From JAWKTM01 sp041399085 (GTDB taxonomy: Bacteria; Planctomycetota; Planctomycetia; Pirellulales; Pirellulaceae): DNA of 23,830 nt. The notes under the pieces are model-generated. The model did not search any database. It was not told the origin of the DNA and saw only the letters and a list, made by a program, of their open reading frames with translations. The translations under genes and the position numbers were made by a program. The stretch spans positions 1 to 23,830 of the forward strand of contig JAWKTM010000090.1 of the NCBI GenBank assembly GCA_041399085.1. The letters run 5' to 3'. Below, one piece after another: positions 8,809 through 17,737 of the stretch (position 1 is its first letter; every line of letters begins with the position of its first letter).

Positions 8809-10206
8809 ATGAGTAAGAACTCCGCCCTGCTGAATCGCCGAACATTCCTCCGCGGCATGGGCATCGCATTGGCGTTGCCTTGGCTAGAGACGTTTGCGAC
8901 GGCCAATCCGGGTTCTAATGATACCCCCAGGCGATTTCTCAGCGTCTATCATCCTGACGGTGTGGGCCTGCCGCTCAAGTCCGATCCGGCGTGGAAAGAC
9001 TGGAGTTGGTTTCCGCGGGGCGGCGAACGAAATTTCGAGCTGACCAAGGTGCTCGATGTGCTTGAACCGCTGCGGAGTGAGATCACGATCTATTCGGGGC
9101 TTTCGCATCCGGCCGTCCGCCGCGTTCACGGCCACTCGAACGCCGACCAATACCTGACCGGCGCCGATACGAAAGGCCACGGCCCGTATCAGAATTCGAT
9201 TTCGCTGGATCAAGTGTATGCGGAACACACCGGCCGGTTCACGCGCCACGCGTCGTTGGTGATGTCCACGAATGGTGGAGTGGGCGGACCGCGCGGCGCG
9301 CAAACCCAGTCGTTCAATCGCGAAGGACGGCCGATCCCGGCGATGAATAAGCCGAAGCAGATTTTCGATATGTTGTTTGTCACCAGCGGCAAGGAAGCGG
9401 CGGCCAAACTGGAGCGCAGCCGCAGCGCCCTCGATCTACTCCACGCGAATACCCAATCGTTGAGTCGGCAATTATCCACACACGATCAGCAGACGCTGCA
9501 ACAATATCTCGACGCCGTGCGCGACACGGAGGTCAAGATATCGAAGGCTCAGGTGTGGATTGATACCCCCATACCCATGGTCGATACCAGCAACTTACAT
9601 CTGGACGCGGAGCCGAAAGAAGCGAGGCTTTATTTTCAGACCATGTATGAACTGATATATCTGGCGTTCCTCAGCGATTCGACGCGCGTGGCGACATTCC
9701 AGCTAGGCCGGGAAAACGGCGAAGGTCCACACGACCTGTTGTCCTTGGCCGTGGGACTCGGCGGCGCCCATGGTCTAACGCATGCCGTTAAACAGCCAAA
9801 TGGTTGGAAGAACCTGGGCACTTATAATCGGTATCAAGCTGAAGAGTTCGGCCGCTTTGTACAAAAGTTGAAAGATACCGCGGAACCGAACGGCAACGGC
9901 AATATGCTGGACAATACGTTCGCCATGCACGGCTCGGCGTCCAGCAGTTTCCACCTGTCGCGCAACTATCCAATCATTTCGGCCGGCGGTAGAAACCTCG
10001 GCTTCACGAACGGCCGGTATCTCAAATTCGGCTCGGGAAACGAGGACAATCAAGCCGGCGCTGGCATCGACACGGACGCGGGTTGGCAAGGCAAAGTGGA
10101 AGTGGAAGAACTCCCCTTAGCTCACCTGTTTGTGACCATTCTACAGCGACTAGGCGTCGAGACGGACACCTTCGCGGGATACACGGGAACTCTCAACCGC
10201 GTCTAG
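8809..10206 (+). CDS. DUF1552 family protein, Tat-exported
   Basis: The product has 465 residues and is intact. The N-terminus carries a twin-arginine signal, LLNRRTFLRGMGIALALPWL (Arg10-Arg11), so it is probably folded before export. The body matches the planctomycete DUF1552 family: FLSVYHPDGVGLP, SGLSHPAVRRVHGHSNADQYLTG split by the usual spacing, a central helical part around QQTLQQYLDAVRDTE, and AFLSDSTRVATFQLGRE. AGGAAA lies six bases before the ATG. Genes of this family are regularly found directly after a cytochrome/DUF1592-type gene, exactly as here, so the pair probably forms one exported system, although no biochemical role is established. Because the upstream partner is broken here, this protein may have lost its partner. 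Confidence 0.93.
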   Translation: MSKNSALLNRRTFLRGMGIALALPWLETFATANPGSNDTPRRFLSVYHPDGVGLPLKSDPAWKDWSWFPRGGERNFELTKVLDVLEPLRSEITIYSGLSHPAVRRVHGHSNADQYLTGADTKGHGPYQNSISLDQVYAEHTGRFTRHASLVMSTNGGVGGPRGAQTQSFNREGRPIPAMNKPKQIFDMLFVTSGKEAAAKLERSRSALDLLHANTQSLSRQLSTHDQQTLQQYLDAVRDTEVKISKAQVWIDTPIPMVDTSNLHLDAEPKEARLYFQTMYELIYLAFLSDSTRVATFQLGRENGEGPHDLLSLAVGLGGAHGLTHAVKQPNGWKNLGTYNRYQAEEFGRFVQKLKDTAEPNGNGNMLDNTFAMHGSASSSFHLSRNYPIISAGGRNLGFTNGRYLKFGSGNEDNQAGAGIDTDAGWQGKVEVEELPLAHLFVTILQRLGVETDTFAGYTGTLNRV

Positions 10207-10296
10207 GAAATTGGCCTGACTTGCGTTCCATGATGCGACCGTCGTTTTGTGAGCGTCGGGATTTAATTTCGGCGCTGAACGTCGAGCGAAGCCATA

Positions 10297-10321
10297 CATC
10301 CACGGCATGGAGACGTGGATG
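10297..10321. other. Small inverted repeat downstream of the DUF1552 gene
   Basis: CATCCACG (10297-10304) and CGTGGATG (10314-10321) are exact inverted copies around a nine-base loop. No T-run follows, so it is only a possible termination or mRNA-end structure for the DUF1552 transcript. The surrounding stretch 10207-10331 has no gene I can support. Confidence 0.35.
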
Positions 10322-10331
10322 AGACTTATGT

Positions 10332-10616
10332 ATGAGTATCGAGTATGAGCCTCATTGTCAGATGCGGTGCATTTTAGAGTGGCCACAAGAGACCGCCAAA
10401 CAGTCAGCTTTCCCGCAAATTGCTCCGAGTACCGTTCAAGGCAACATGGTCACTCAAGGCCGTGCGCATGTTATCGGAAAGGGTATGGAGCCCGGTAGTC
10501 ACAACTCGAAGCATGCCACAATCGACTACGCTACAATCTTCCAAGATTCGATCCTCGGCGAACTATTGGTCGCCGGACGCACCGCTGCCGCTTACGCTTA
10601 TGCTGAGGAGTGCTGA
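10332..10616 (+). CDS. Small unknown ORF coupled to the DUF695 gene
   Basis: This 94-residue ORF has no family I recognise. Its support is positional: its last codons (GAG GAG TGC TGA) contain the Shine-Dalgarno sequence for the next gene, and its stop lies two bases before that ATG, a typical arrangement for translational coupling. The C-terminal half (for example IFQDSILGELLVAGRTAAAY) looks like ordinary soluble protein, while the first 35 residues are less convincing. The true start could be the later ATG at 10446. There is no signal peptide or membrane segment. It may also be the tail of an older, larger gene. Confidence 0.35.
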   Translation: MSIEYEPHCQMRCILEWPQETAKQSAFPQIAPSTVQGNMVTQGRAHVIGKGMEPGSHNSKHATIDYATIFQDSILGELLVAGRTAAAYAYAEEC

Positions 10617-10618
10617 CG

Positions 10619-11062
10619 ATGTTTGGTCGCCTATTTCGGAAAAAGTCGCAACCCGAGCGCAACGACCGATGGTCCGTAGCGACCGCTCAGGACGGTGACA
10701 TGCCTTTGATTTTCCGCATTCGAAGCCTCCCGGATAACTTTGCCAAGTCCGAGTATCCGACAATGTTGGCTATCTCGTGGCGATACGGCAACGCGAACGG
10801 CGGGATGCCTTTGCCAGACGAAAAGGCGCGAATGGACCTGCTGGAAGACTTACTGATGCCGGCTCTGGAGCCCGTGAACAACGCCGTATTAACTGTGATC
10901 GTAACCGGCAATGGCGTGCGCGAATGGCAGTGGTATACCCGGTCGCCAGATCGCACGATGGAGTTGGTCAATACGGCTTTAGCGGGACAGACTCAATTCC
11001 CGGTCGAGTTCATAATCCAAGACGATCCCGACTGGGAAGCATTTTCGCAGTTTGAAACGTGA
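10619..11062 (+). CDS. DUF695-like protein
   Basis: The product is 147 residues and probably cytoplasmic: there is no signal peptide, and the N-terminus is basic (MFGRLFRKKSQPERNDRW). The layout resembles DUF695: an early WSVATAQDGDMPLIFRIR, then YPTMLAISWRYGNANGGMP, a middle beta-strand AVLTVIVTGNGVREWQWYTR, and the closing PVEFIIQDDPDWEAFSQFE. The Glu-Trp-x-x-Tyr-x-x block and the D-P-x-W-x-x-F ending are the features I rely on. DUF695 proteins have no established function. I chose the ATG at 10619 over the GTG at 10610 because GAGGAG ends eight bases before it. A strong hairpin follows its stop at 11078. The assignment is from memory of the family. Confidence 0.75.
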   Translation: MFGRLFRKKSQPERNDRWSVATAQDGDMPLIFRIRSLPDNFAKSEYPTMLAISWRYGNANGGMPLPDEKARMDLLEDLLMPALEPVNNAVLTVIVTGNGVREWQWYTRSPDRTMELVNTALAGQTQFPVEFIIQDDPDWEAFSQFET

Positions 11063-11077
11063 GAATCGCTGAGCTTC

Positions 11078-11116
11078 GATCTCCATCGGCGGGCAATCGG
11101 TTAGCCGACGGAGATC
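11078..11116. terminator. Hairpin between convergent genes
   Basis: GATCTCCATCGGC (11078-11090) pairs with GCCGACGGAGATC (11104-11116) over 13 positions with one A/C mismatch and a 13-base loop; C11077 and G11117 extend the stem. It lies between the stop of the DUF695 gene and the stop of the convergent sulfatase, the expected place for a bidirectional terminator. There is no clear T-run, so the terminator call is an inference from structure and position. Confidence 0.55.
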
Positions 11117-11143
11117 GCTCGGAACCTGTGGCCTAGCCCGATC

Positions 11144-12655
11144 TCATAGTTCAGGCGGGCTCCACTCAGGAATTCCCGACTCGTTGGCTTGCTGATTGTA
11201 CAGCACATGGAACGGCCGCGTCGGAGACATGGGGGCGGTCTCGTTCACCATCATCGGGCGAGTTTTCTTCCACCAAGCATCGTAGGCTTCGCGCATCGCT
11301 TGGGCTTGTTCGGGATGTTGGTCAATCACATTCGTCGTTTGACCAGGATCGGCTTGCATGTCATACAATGCCGTGTTGTTGACCAAGCGGAATCGTTGAT
11401 TGCGAACGGCGAAATTTCGCCACTGATAGTCGTTCGGCTCTTCGCCCGTCTTCCAACGCCCAACGTGGGTGTACAGGTAGCGATCAGGCCATTCCGAATC
11501 GGAACCTTGAATGAGAGGCAATAGGCTGCGACCTTCAACTTGTTTTTCGGGCAACTTCGCCCCGGCCAAGTCGGCCAACGTGGGCAACAAGTCGATATGT
11601 GCGGCAATGCGGTCGATGTCTTGGCCCGCCTTGATATGACCATCCCAACGCACGAAAAACGGCACGCGCACGCCGCCTTCATCGGGGCTGCCCTTTAGGC
11701 CCTTCATGCCTGCGTTGTAAAGGAACAACTTCTCACCGTCCGCATTCTTGCCCAACGGCTTGCCGATCTGTCCCGAGCCGCCGCCTGTCATGCCGTTGTC
11801 GGACATGAAGATGACGACCGTATTGTCTAACAGTTTCCATTGTTCTAGTTTCTCGACCAGACGCCCCACGTTTTCGTCGATATTCTCGATCATGCCATAG
11901 AAGCCGGCTTGTTGTGGTCCGAATCCCATCTTTGTAAATCGGGCGGCGTTTTCTTCCGGCGAGATGAACGGACCATGAGGCGCGTTGGTTGCCACATACG
12001 CAAAGAACGGCTCGTCGGCCTCTTTGACCTGCTTAATCCATCCCAGCGCGGCGGTGAAGAACACGTCGGTACAAAAACCGCGGGTCTTGACAAAGCTGCC
12101 ATTGTGACGAATAACCGGATCGAAATACTTGTTATTGGGAGCGTCGGCACAGCTACAATCATACGCTTGGCCAATTCCTCCCGCCCCGTGAATGAATGCT
12201 TCGTCAAATCCACGTTGGTGGGGCTGGTAAGGCTCCTCGTCACCTAGGTGCCACTTGCCGAAAATCCCCGTGGTGTAACCGGCGGTCTTTAGTACTTGTG
12301 GCAAGATCGTGGCATCCAGCGTCATCCGCTCGCGTTCCAGGATGGTGTGCGTGATACCGTTCCGCATGGGATGACGCCCCGTCATCATCGCCGAGCGAGT
12401 CGGCGAACAAGTGGGGCTGACCAGGAATCGAGTGAATCGCAAACTGTTGTCGTGCAACTCGTCGAGATTGAGAGTGTTCAACCAAGGATGCCCGTGTCGA
12501 CCGACGGGGCCGTAACCCTGATCGTCGGTCATCACCAAAATGATGTTCGGACGCGATCCGCTCAACGACTTTTCAGCGGCCGCGAGCGTGGAGACGGAAA
12601 GTGTTATGAAGACGGACCAAATGGTTAACAGCCATACAATGCTCGCTCGCATCAT
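11144..12655 (-). CDS. Secreted arylsulfatase (sulfatase family)
   Basis: The product has 503 residues and is intact. A signal peptide (residues about 5-26, ending LAAA) sends it out of the cytoplasm. RPNIILVMTDDQGYG carries the metal-binding Asp pair (residues 44-45). SPTCSPTRSAMMTGRHP contains the C-x-P-x-R sulfatase signature, with Cys83 as the expected formylglycine after modification by a separate maturase. GIFGKWHLGDEEPYQPHQRG follows, giving the usual Lys/His ligands, and later IFMSDNGMTGGG supplies the second metal-ligand Asp-Asn. Sulfatases of this type hydrolyse sulfate esters, commonly on marine polysaccharides, but the substrate cannot be told from the sequence. AAGGA precedes the start; the ATG at 12652 is an equally placed alternative. 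It reads toward the DUF695 gene and away from neither neighbour in an obvious operon. Confidence 0.94.
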   Translation of the reverse strand: MMRASIVWLLTIWSVFITLSVSTLAAAEKSLSGSRPNIILVMTDDQGYGPVGRHGHPWLNTLNLDELHDNSLRFTRFLVSPTCSPTRSAMMTGRHPMRNGITHTILERERMTLDATILPQVLKTAGYTTGIFGKWHLGDEEPYQPHQRGFDEAFIHGAGGIGQAYDCSCADAPNNKYFDPVIRHNGSFVKTRGFCTDVFFTAALGWIKQVKEADEPFFAYVATNAPHGPFISPEENAARFTKMGFGPQQAGFYGMIENIDENVGRLVEKLEQWKLLDNTVVIFMSDNGMTGGGSGQIGKPLGKNADGEKLFLYNAGMKGLKGSPDEGGVRVPFFVRWDGHIKAGQDIDRIAAHIDLLPTLADLAGAKLPEKQVEGRSLLPLIQGSDSEWPDRYLYTHVGRWKTGEEPNDYQWRNFAVRNQRFRLVNNTALYDMQADPGQTTNVIDQHPEQAQAMREAYDAWWKKTRPMMVNETAPMSPTRPFHVLYNQQANESGIPEWSPPEL

Positions 12656-12771
12656 TCATCCTTCGTCGATTGTGGTAAAGCTTTGACCAATGGATTCAAG
12701 TGTCCCACCTTAGTCGAACCGTGGCCCGCGTTCCACCGTCAAATGCAAACGCGGATGGTGTCCAGCGGCGG

Positions 12772-13523
12772 TCAACCGTTGTCGCCCATTAACATGTTGC
12801 CCACGGTTCCGAGCAGCGAGCCTTCGCCACGGCTGCCGCCATTTTGGGGCGCTCCGGCCATCATCCGCCCGGCCAGTCGCGAGAACGGCAGCGATTGAAT
12901 CCACACATGACCGGGGCCGGTAAGCGTGGCGAGAAACAGACCTTCGCCGCCGAAAAAGGCGTTCTTCAATCCGCCGACCATTTCGATGTTGTAGTTCACG
13001 GTGGACGAAATCGCCATCAAGCAGCCGGTGTCGAGCTTCAGCTTCTCGCCCGCGGACAATTGCCGCTGCATCATCGTGCCGCCGCCTTGGATCATCACCA
13101 GCCCGCGTCCCGATAGTCGCTGCATGATGAAGCCTTCGCCTCCGAACAACCCCGCTCCGATCCGTTTCTGAAAGGCGATGCCGACTTCGACCCCATGGTG
13201 CCGCACAGGAATGAGTCCTTCTGGCAAATCAGTTGCCCCCCGTAATCGTCCAAGTGCACTGGCAGGATTTTGCCGGGAATCGGCGCGGCGAAGCAGACCA
13301 TCTCTTTCCGCGACGAGGCGTTCGTAAACTTCGTCATGAACAACGACTCGCCGGTCATCGCTCGTTTGCCAGCCGATGCGATTTTGCCGAGAAAGCCTTG
13401 ATTCTGCGCGTTCGGATCGCCTAGCACCGTTTCCATCGTGATGCCCGCCGACATGCACATCATGCCGCCGGCTTCGGCAATTACGGTCTGTCCAGGATCC
13501 AACGTCAGCTCGCAGTATTGCAT
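12772..13523 (-). pseudogene. AIM24 / TIGR00266-like protein, frameshifted
   Basis: Two frames together make an AIM24-family protein. The first frame (ATG 13523) gives MQYCELTLDPGQTVIAEAGG, MMCMSAGITMETVLGD and a long middle part up to SFLCGT. Near 13196 the homology moves to the next frame with VEVGIAFQKRIGAGLFGGEG, continuing through TGPGHVWIQSLPFSRLA to the stop at 12772. Loss of one base in or beside the G-run there would explain the break. The family is a double beta-barrel fold of unclear function in bacteria. The frame is also open upstream to 13544 (YEIHGAE), which is the normal N-terminus of this family, but no start codon is available there. A zinc-ribbon ORF ends immediately upstream, possibly once part of the same protein. 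Confidence 0.8.
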
Positions 13524-13539
13524 TTCGGCGCCGTGGATT

Positions 13540-13817
13540 TCATAGCATCACACCGCCGAACGACTGCCGGCGCGGCGTGGTCGGCGCGGAACGAGGCGCG
13601 GTCGGACTTCCGAGTGCCGGTCCTTCGTCGGACAAGTCGCCGAAGCCACCGAGCGGGTCGTCGAAGCCGGAACCCAGCGGGTCGATCTCCGACGGTTCCG
13701 ATACGGCTGGCGGCACGGCGAACACGTTTTGGCACTTGGCACAACGAATTCGCTTGCCGGCAATTCCGGTTTGAGATGATAAGACTGCTGGCACGACGGG
13801 CATTGAAACGTGGACAT
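13540..13817 (-). pseudogene. MJ0042-type zinc-ribbon protein, frameshifted
   Basis: The reading starts at ATG 13817 (or 13832) with MSTFQCPSCQQSYHLKPEL. Near 13763 the homology moves frame and continues with AGKRIRCAKCQNVFAVPP. Together they give the two C-x-x-C knuckles, CPSC and CAKC, of the MJ0042 zinc ribbon. A single missing G (TTGCC where TTGGCC is expected) explains the shift. The remainder is a Gly/Pro/Asp-rich linker (DPLGSGFDDPLGGFGDLSDE) and the frame ends at a TGA at 13540-13542. In planctomycetes such ribbons are usually N-terminal to a larger domain, and the AIM24 frame begins within a few bases, so this may be the first part of one fused gene. Confidence 0.7.
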
Positions 13818-14081
13818 AGCGGCGACTCGCATGTTTGAAGAGGTGCTGCGAAGTTCGCCGATTCTCGCCTTCGCCGAGCATTGTCAATGAAATGACCTTC
13901 GCCCTGGAAACCGAATCAAGACGCGGAGGCAGACAACAAGTCGCCGTGACCTTAGCACAAGTTTCGTTGACGCCATGTTGCGAACGGGGTAACGTGAAGT
14001 GCACGACTTTCGCTGGGCAGTGGCCAGCAGCGAACCTACGCGGTCGTTCGACGCGGATTCTCCTCAACCTTTGTTGCTATC

Positions 14082-14546
14082 GTGACGCAATTCCTACCAG
14101 CTTCCAAAACGGGGCAGTCTCGCCGCACGCAAGCCGCGTGCGTGGCTCTGTCCGTTGTGTTCGGCTGGCTGTTGTTGTCGGCGGACGAAGCGCTTGGCAG
14201 TTGCGGCGACTATGTCTTCGTGGGAAACCCGCTGCATCAGTCGGAAATGGAGCAGCGAACGACGGTGAATGATGGCAGAGTCCAGCCTCTTGCCGGTCGA
14301 AACGAACGCAAGGACGCGTCTCCGATTGCCCCGCCGCCGTGCCACGGACCGCTTTGCCAAGGCAGCAAGCCACCGGCGGCGGTTCCTCCAGTCGTGCCGC
14401 CCGCAACCAGCAGCGGCAAGGATTTGGCGGCGTTGACAACCTCGTTGCAGCCCGCACTTCGCGAGTTTGCCACTCGCGTTTCTGAAACAACGCCAGCGGC
14501 ACTTGCTGGCTATCCTCAAACGATCGAACACCCTCCGCGCGGCTAA
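14082..14546 (+). CDS. Small secreted Pro/Cys-containing protein of unknown function
   Basis: The product is 154 residues from a GTG start; no Shine-Dalgarno is obvious, so the start is less sure. A hydrophobic segment (residues about 18-33) and an ALGSCG cleavage-like region near residue 39 suggest export. The mature protein has an early Cys (Cys41, in SCGDYVFVG), a PPPCHGPLC motif (Cys87, Cys92) and a proline-rich stretch (VPPVVPPATSS). I recall similar short secreted proteins with an SCGDY/CHGPxC pattern in planctomycetes, but with no assigned role. CHGPLC is not a C-x-x-C-H haem site. It precedes the multihaem cytochrome gene by 237 bases on the same strand; that gap shows nothing I can support. 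Confidence 0.6.
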   Translation: MTQFLPASKTGQSRRTQAACVALSVVFGWLLLSADEALGSCGDYVFVGNPLHQSEMEQRTTVNDGRVQPLAGRNERKDASPIAPPPCHGPLCQGSKPPAAVPPVVPPATSSGKDLAALTTSLQPALREFATRVSETTPAALAGYPQTIEHPPRG

Positions 14547-14783
14547 CAGGTTCGCGTTTCACTAGAAGGCTTGGCGTCCGATTGCCCGCTGATTGCGAGG
14601 CCACGGCGGCAGCTTTCGATTCGTGTTCGATATCCAAATGCGTTGAAATCGCGACTGACCGAAGCGATTCGACCTCCGCATGTGCGAACCGCCGGTCGTC
14701 GCCGCTTGGCCATGGCGCGACTCGCATATCTCATGCTATTGCCCCTGTCTCACAATCCCACAAACTCACTTGGAGTGCTCAAT

Positions 14784-17618
14784 ATGAGTCGGGCCCCGTC
14801 CAATTCCCCCGTGCAACCAGCGGAGACCAAGCGTGTCTATGTTCGCGCGGTTAGTCCCCGGCTGCGCAAGGTGCTTTATGTCGTATTCGCATTGGTGGCT
14901 CTGTTAGGCGCCAACGCACTCTATTTGTCGAGCGTGACGTTCCTCGAATTCGCCACGGGACGGACTTACCAGGACTTCTTCTATCAATATATGTTCCTGT
15001 TGCATCTCGCGCTGGGGATATTGCTAATCGTGCCTTACCTTGTCTTTGGCTTGGTCCACATGAAAGCCGCCAGCGGACGCCGCAATCGCCGGGCGGTGAA
15101 GATTGGGTATGCATTGTTCATCGCCGGTGTCGCGGTGTTGGTTACCGGTATTCTACTGACCCGTGTTGGCAGTTTTGATTTGAAGCAGCCGCTGGCTCGT
15201 AGCGTTGTCTATTGGCTGCACATCGCGACGCCGCTCGCGGCTGCTTGGCTATATTGGCTACATCGCTTGGCGGGTCCTCGCATCAAATGGCGCGTCGCGC
15301 GGATCTATGGTTTCGCGGTTCTCAGTTTCGTCATGCTGATGCTGGCCTTTCACTCACAAGATCCTCGCGACTGGTTTCAAACGGCGCCGGCCGAGGGAGC
15401 CAAATACTTCGAGCCATCCCTGGCTCGCACGGCCAACGGGCGATTCGTCAGCCAAGACACGATGATGATGGACGATTACTGCAAGAGTTGCCACCAAGAC
15501 GTGTATAACGGCTGGTTTCACAGCGTGCATCATATTAGCTCGTTCAATAATCCGGCCTACTTGGCGAGTGTTCGAGAAACGCGGCGCGTGGTTGCTGAAC
15601 GGGATGGGACGGTTAAGGCGTCGCGCTGGTGTGCGGGATGCCACGACCCCGTGCCGTTCTTCAGCGGCGCTTTCGACGATCCCAACTATGATGATGTCAA
15701 CGATGTCACCGCGCACGCCGGGATCACTTGCACCAGTTGCCACGGGATCACCCATGTAAATAGTACGAAGGGAAACGCCGACTATGTGATCGAAGAGCCG
15801 ATGCACTATCCCTTCGCGTACACGAACAACCCGTGGCTGCAGTTCGTCAACCACACGCTGGTGAAAGCGAAGCCATCTTTTCACAAGAAGACCTTCCTCA
15901 AGCCGTTCCATAAATCGGCCGAATTCTGCTCGACGTGCCACAAAGTGCACCTTCCCAAAGAGCTGACCGGTTACAAAGAGTTTCTGCGCGGGCAGAATCA
16001 CTACGACAATTACTTACTGAGCGGCGTTTCGGGCCACGGAGCTCGCAGCTTCTACTACCCTCCCACGGCCCAAGACAACTGCAATGAGTGTCACATGCCT
16101 CGGGTTGCCTCACGGGACTTCGGTGCGAGGCCAGACGCCAAGACCGGCGAACTGCAAGTACACAATCACTTGTTCCTCGGAGCGAACACCGGCATTGCCT
16201 GGTGGCGAAATGAGCCAGAAGTGATCGAGGCCCACCAAAAGTTCCTGAAAGAGTGCATGCGAGTCGACATTTTCGGTGTCAAAGAAGGAGGCCAGATCGA
16301 CGGCGAACTTCACGCGCCGCTTCGCCCGGAGGTTCCGACACTCGAACCAGGACACACTTACCTATTGGAAACGGTCGTTCGAACTTTGAAGTTGGGGCAT
16401 TTATTTACACAAGGTACCGTGGACTCGAATGAAATTTGGTTGGAAGTCATCGCCACCAGTGGCGACCGGGTGATTGGTCGCAGCGGGTCAATGGATGATT
16501 CTCGTGAAGTGGATCCGTGGTCTCATTTTCTAAATGTGTTCATGCTCGACAAGAACGGAAATCGTATCTCACGCCGAAATGCCCAAGATATTTTCGTGCC
16601 GTTATACAATCATCAAATCCCGCCAGGCGCGGGCCAGGTGGTTCATTACTCGCTATCTATTCCACAGGACGTAGTGGAACCGGTGCGAGTTGAACTGCGG
16701 TTGAATTATCGGAAGTTTGACAAGCAGTACACGGACTTCATGGTGGCAGGACGGCAGGCGAACGACCGGCCGCTGAGGGGACTGGAAGACGGTACGGCGT
16801 ATATCAATGATCTGCCGATTACCGTGATGGCTAGTGACGTTGTTGTGTTTCCTGTCACAGGTGGGGAAAATGCGTCGGTGTCGAATGAACCGCGAGACAT
16901 TCCCGAATGGCAACGTTGGAATGATTACGGGATCGGCTTGTTTCTCAAGGGCAAGGCGGAACTGCGGCAGGCGGCCGACGCATTCGCGCGAGTCGAAGAG
17001 TTGAATCGGTACGATGGACCGTTAAATCTGGCCCGTGTGCTGCATCGCGAAGGGCGGTTGGATGAAGCCGTGGATGCGCTCAACCGAGCGGCAAACTATG
17101 AAGACCCGGCGGCCCCGCCATGGACGATGGCTTGGCTCAGCGGATTGGTAAATCGTGAGCAAGGTCGGTTGGCCGAGGCCGAACACGACTTCCGAAAGGT
17201 ATTGGAGGATCGAACGCCGGAGATGATCGAGCGAGGGTTTGACTTTCAATACGATATCGAGGTTCGGAATTTACTTGGGGCAACACTGTTCGATCAGGCC
17301 AAACAACATTTCGGCGAGGCCGGGAAGGCCGAGCGAATGGAGTTGCTCCGGAGCGCGGCCGTCGAGTTTGAAAAGACTCTCGAAGTTGACTCGGAAGATG
17401 TTACGGCTCACTACAATCTTGCCCAACTGTATGCGCAGCTTGGCGAGTCGGAGCGGGCCGATGAACACCGGGCGAAGCATGCCATTTATAAGCCCGATGA
17501 CAATGCGAGGGACCGCGCAGTGGCTCTGGCGCGCCGCCAATATCCGGCCGCCAATCACGCCGCGGAGGCGCTCGTTATCTACTCGCTGAATCGGGAACAG
17601 GATCAAGGATCCGAATGA
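14784..17618 (+). CDS. Membrane multihaem cytochrome c with b-type-like domain and TPRs
   Basis: The product is 944 residues. The ATG at 14784 is chosen because GGAG lies eight bases upstream and it leads straight into the membrane domain. Residues 30-190 form about five membrane helices. Helix 2 holds His74 and His92 and helix 4 holds His146 and His160, the His-pair layout of a di-haem cytochrome b. The following domain has five C-x-x-C-H haem sites: Cys233 (CKSCH), Cys283 (CAGCH), Cys316 (CTSCH), Cys382 (CSTCH) and Cys433 (CNECH). The first, CKSCHQDVYNGWFHSVHH, matches the cytochrome c554 style. From about residue 710 there are several TPRs (for example YNLAQLYAQLGESERADEH). I infer quinone-linked electron transfer to or from the envelope side; no substrate is indicated. 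The CRTAC1-type gene follows 119 bases later on the same strand. Confidence 0.9.
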   Translation: MSRAPSNSPVQPAETKRVYVRAVSPRLRKVLYVVFALVALLGANALYLSSVTFLEFATGRTYQDFFYQYMFLLHLALGILLIVPYLVFGLVHMKAASGRRNRRAVKIGYALFIAGVAVLVTGILLTRVGSFDLKQPLARSVVYWLHIATPLAAAWLYWLHRLAGPRIKWRVARIYGFAVLSFVMLMLAFHSQDPRDWFQTAPAEGAKYFEPSLARTANGRFVSQDTMMMDDYCKSCHQDVYNGWFHSVHHISSFNNPAYLASVRETRRVVAERDGTVKASRWCAGCHDPVPFFSGAFDDPNYDDVNDVTAHAGITCTSCHGITHVNSTKGNADYVIEEPMHYPFAYTNNPWLQFVNHTLVKAKPSFHKKTFLKPFHKSAEFCSTCHKVHLPKELTGYKEFLRGQNHYDNYLLSGVSGHGARSFYYPPTAQDNCNECHMPRVASRDFGARPDAKTGELQVHNHLFLGANTGIAWWRNEPEVIEAHQKFLKECMRVDIFGVKEGGQIDGELHAPLRPEVPTLEPGHTYLLETVVRTLKLGHLFTQGTVDSNEIWLEVIATSGDRVIGRSGSMDDSREVDPWSHFLNVFMLDKNGNRISRRNAQDIFVPLYNHQIPPGAGQVVHYSLSIPQDVVEPVRVELRLNYRKFDKQYTDFMVAGRQANDRPLRGLEDGTAYINDLPITVMASDVVVFPVTGGENASVSNEPRDIPEWQRWNDYGIGLFLKGKAELRQAADAFARVEELNRYDGPLNLARVLHREGRLDEAVDALNRAANYEDPAAPPWTMAWLSGLVNREQGRLAEAEHDFRKVLEDRTPEMIERGFDFQYDIEVRNLLGATLFDQAKQHFGEAGKAERMELLRSAAVEFEKTLEVDSEDVTAHYNLAQLYAQLGESERADEHRAKHAIYKPDDNARDRAVALARRQYPAANHAAEALVIYSLNREQDQGSE

Positions 17619-17737
17619 GTGTCATTTTCGGCTTGCCGACTTTGATGCGACATTGTAACGAAGATGCGCGGCGCGATGCGTCCTTTGCATAATACTGAGT
17701 CATGTATAACGCTAATCTCTCAGAGGAGAGTTGATTA

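Noticed and set aside
14333..14360. CHGPLC as a haem-binding site
   Set aside because: The order of residues is not C-x-x-C-H, so it cannot be called a c-type haem motif.
17619..17737. Possible promoter (TTGCAT and TATAAC) before the CRTAC1-type gene
   Set aside because: The spacing is too short for a normal sigma-70 promoter and the match is weak.
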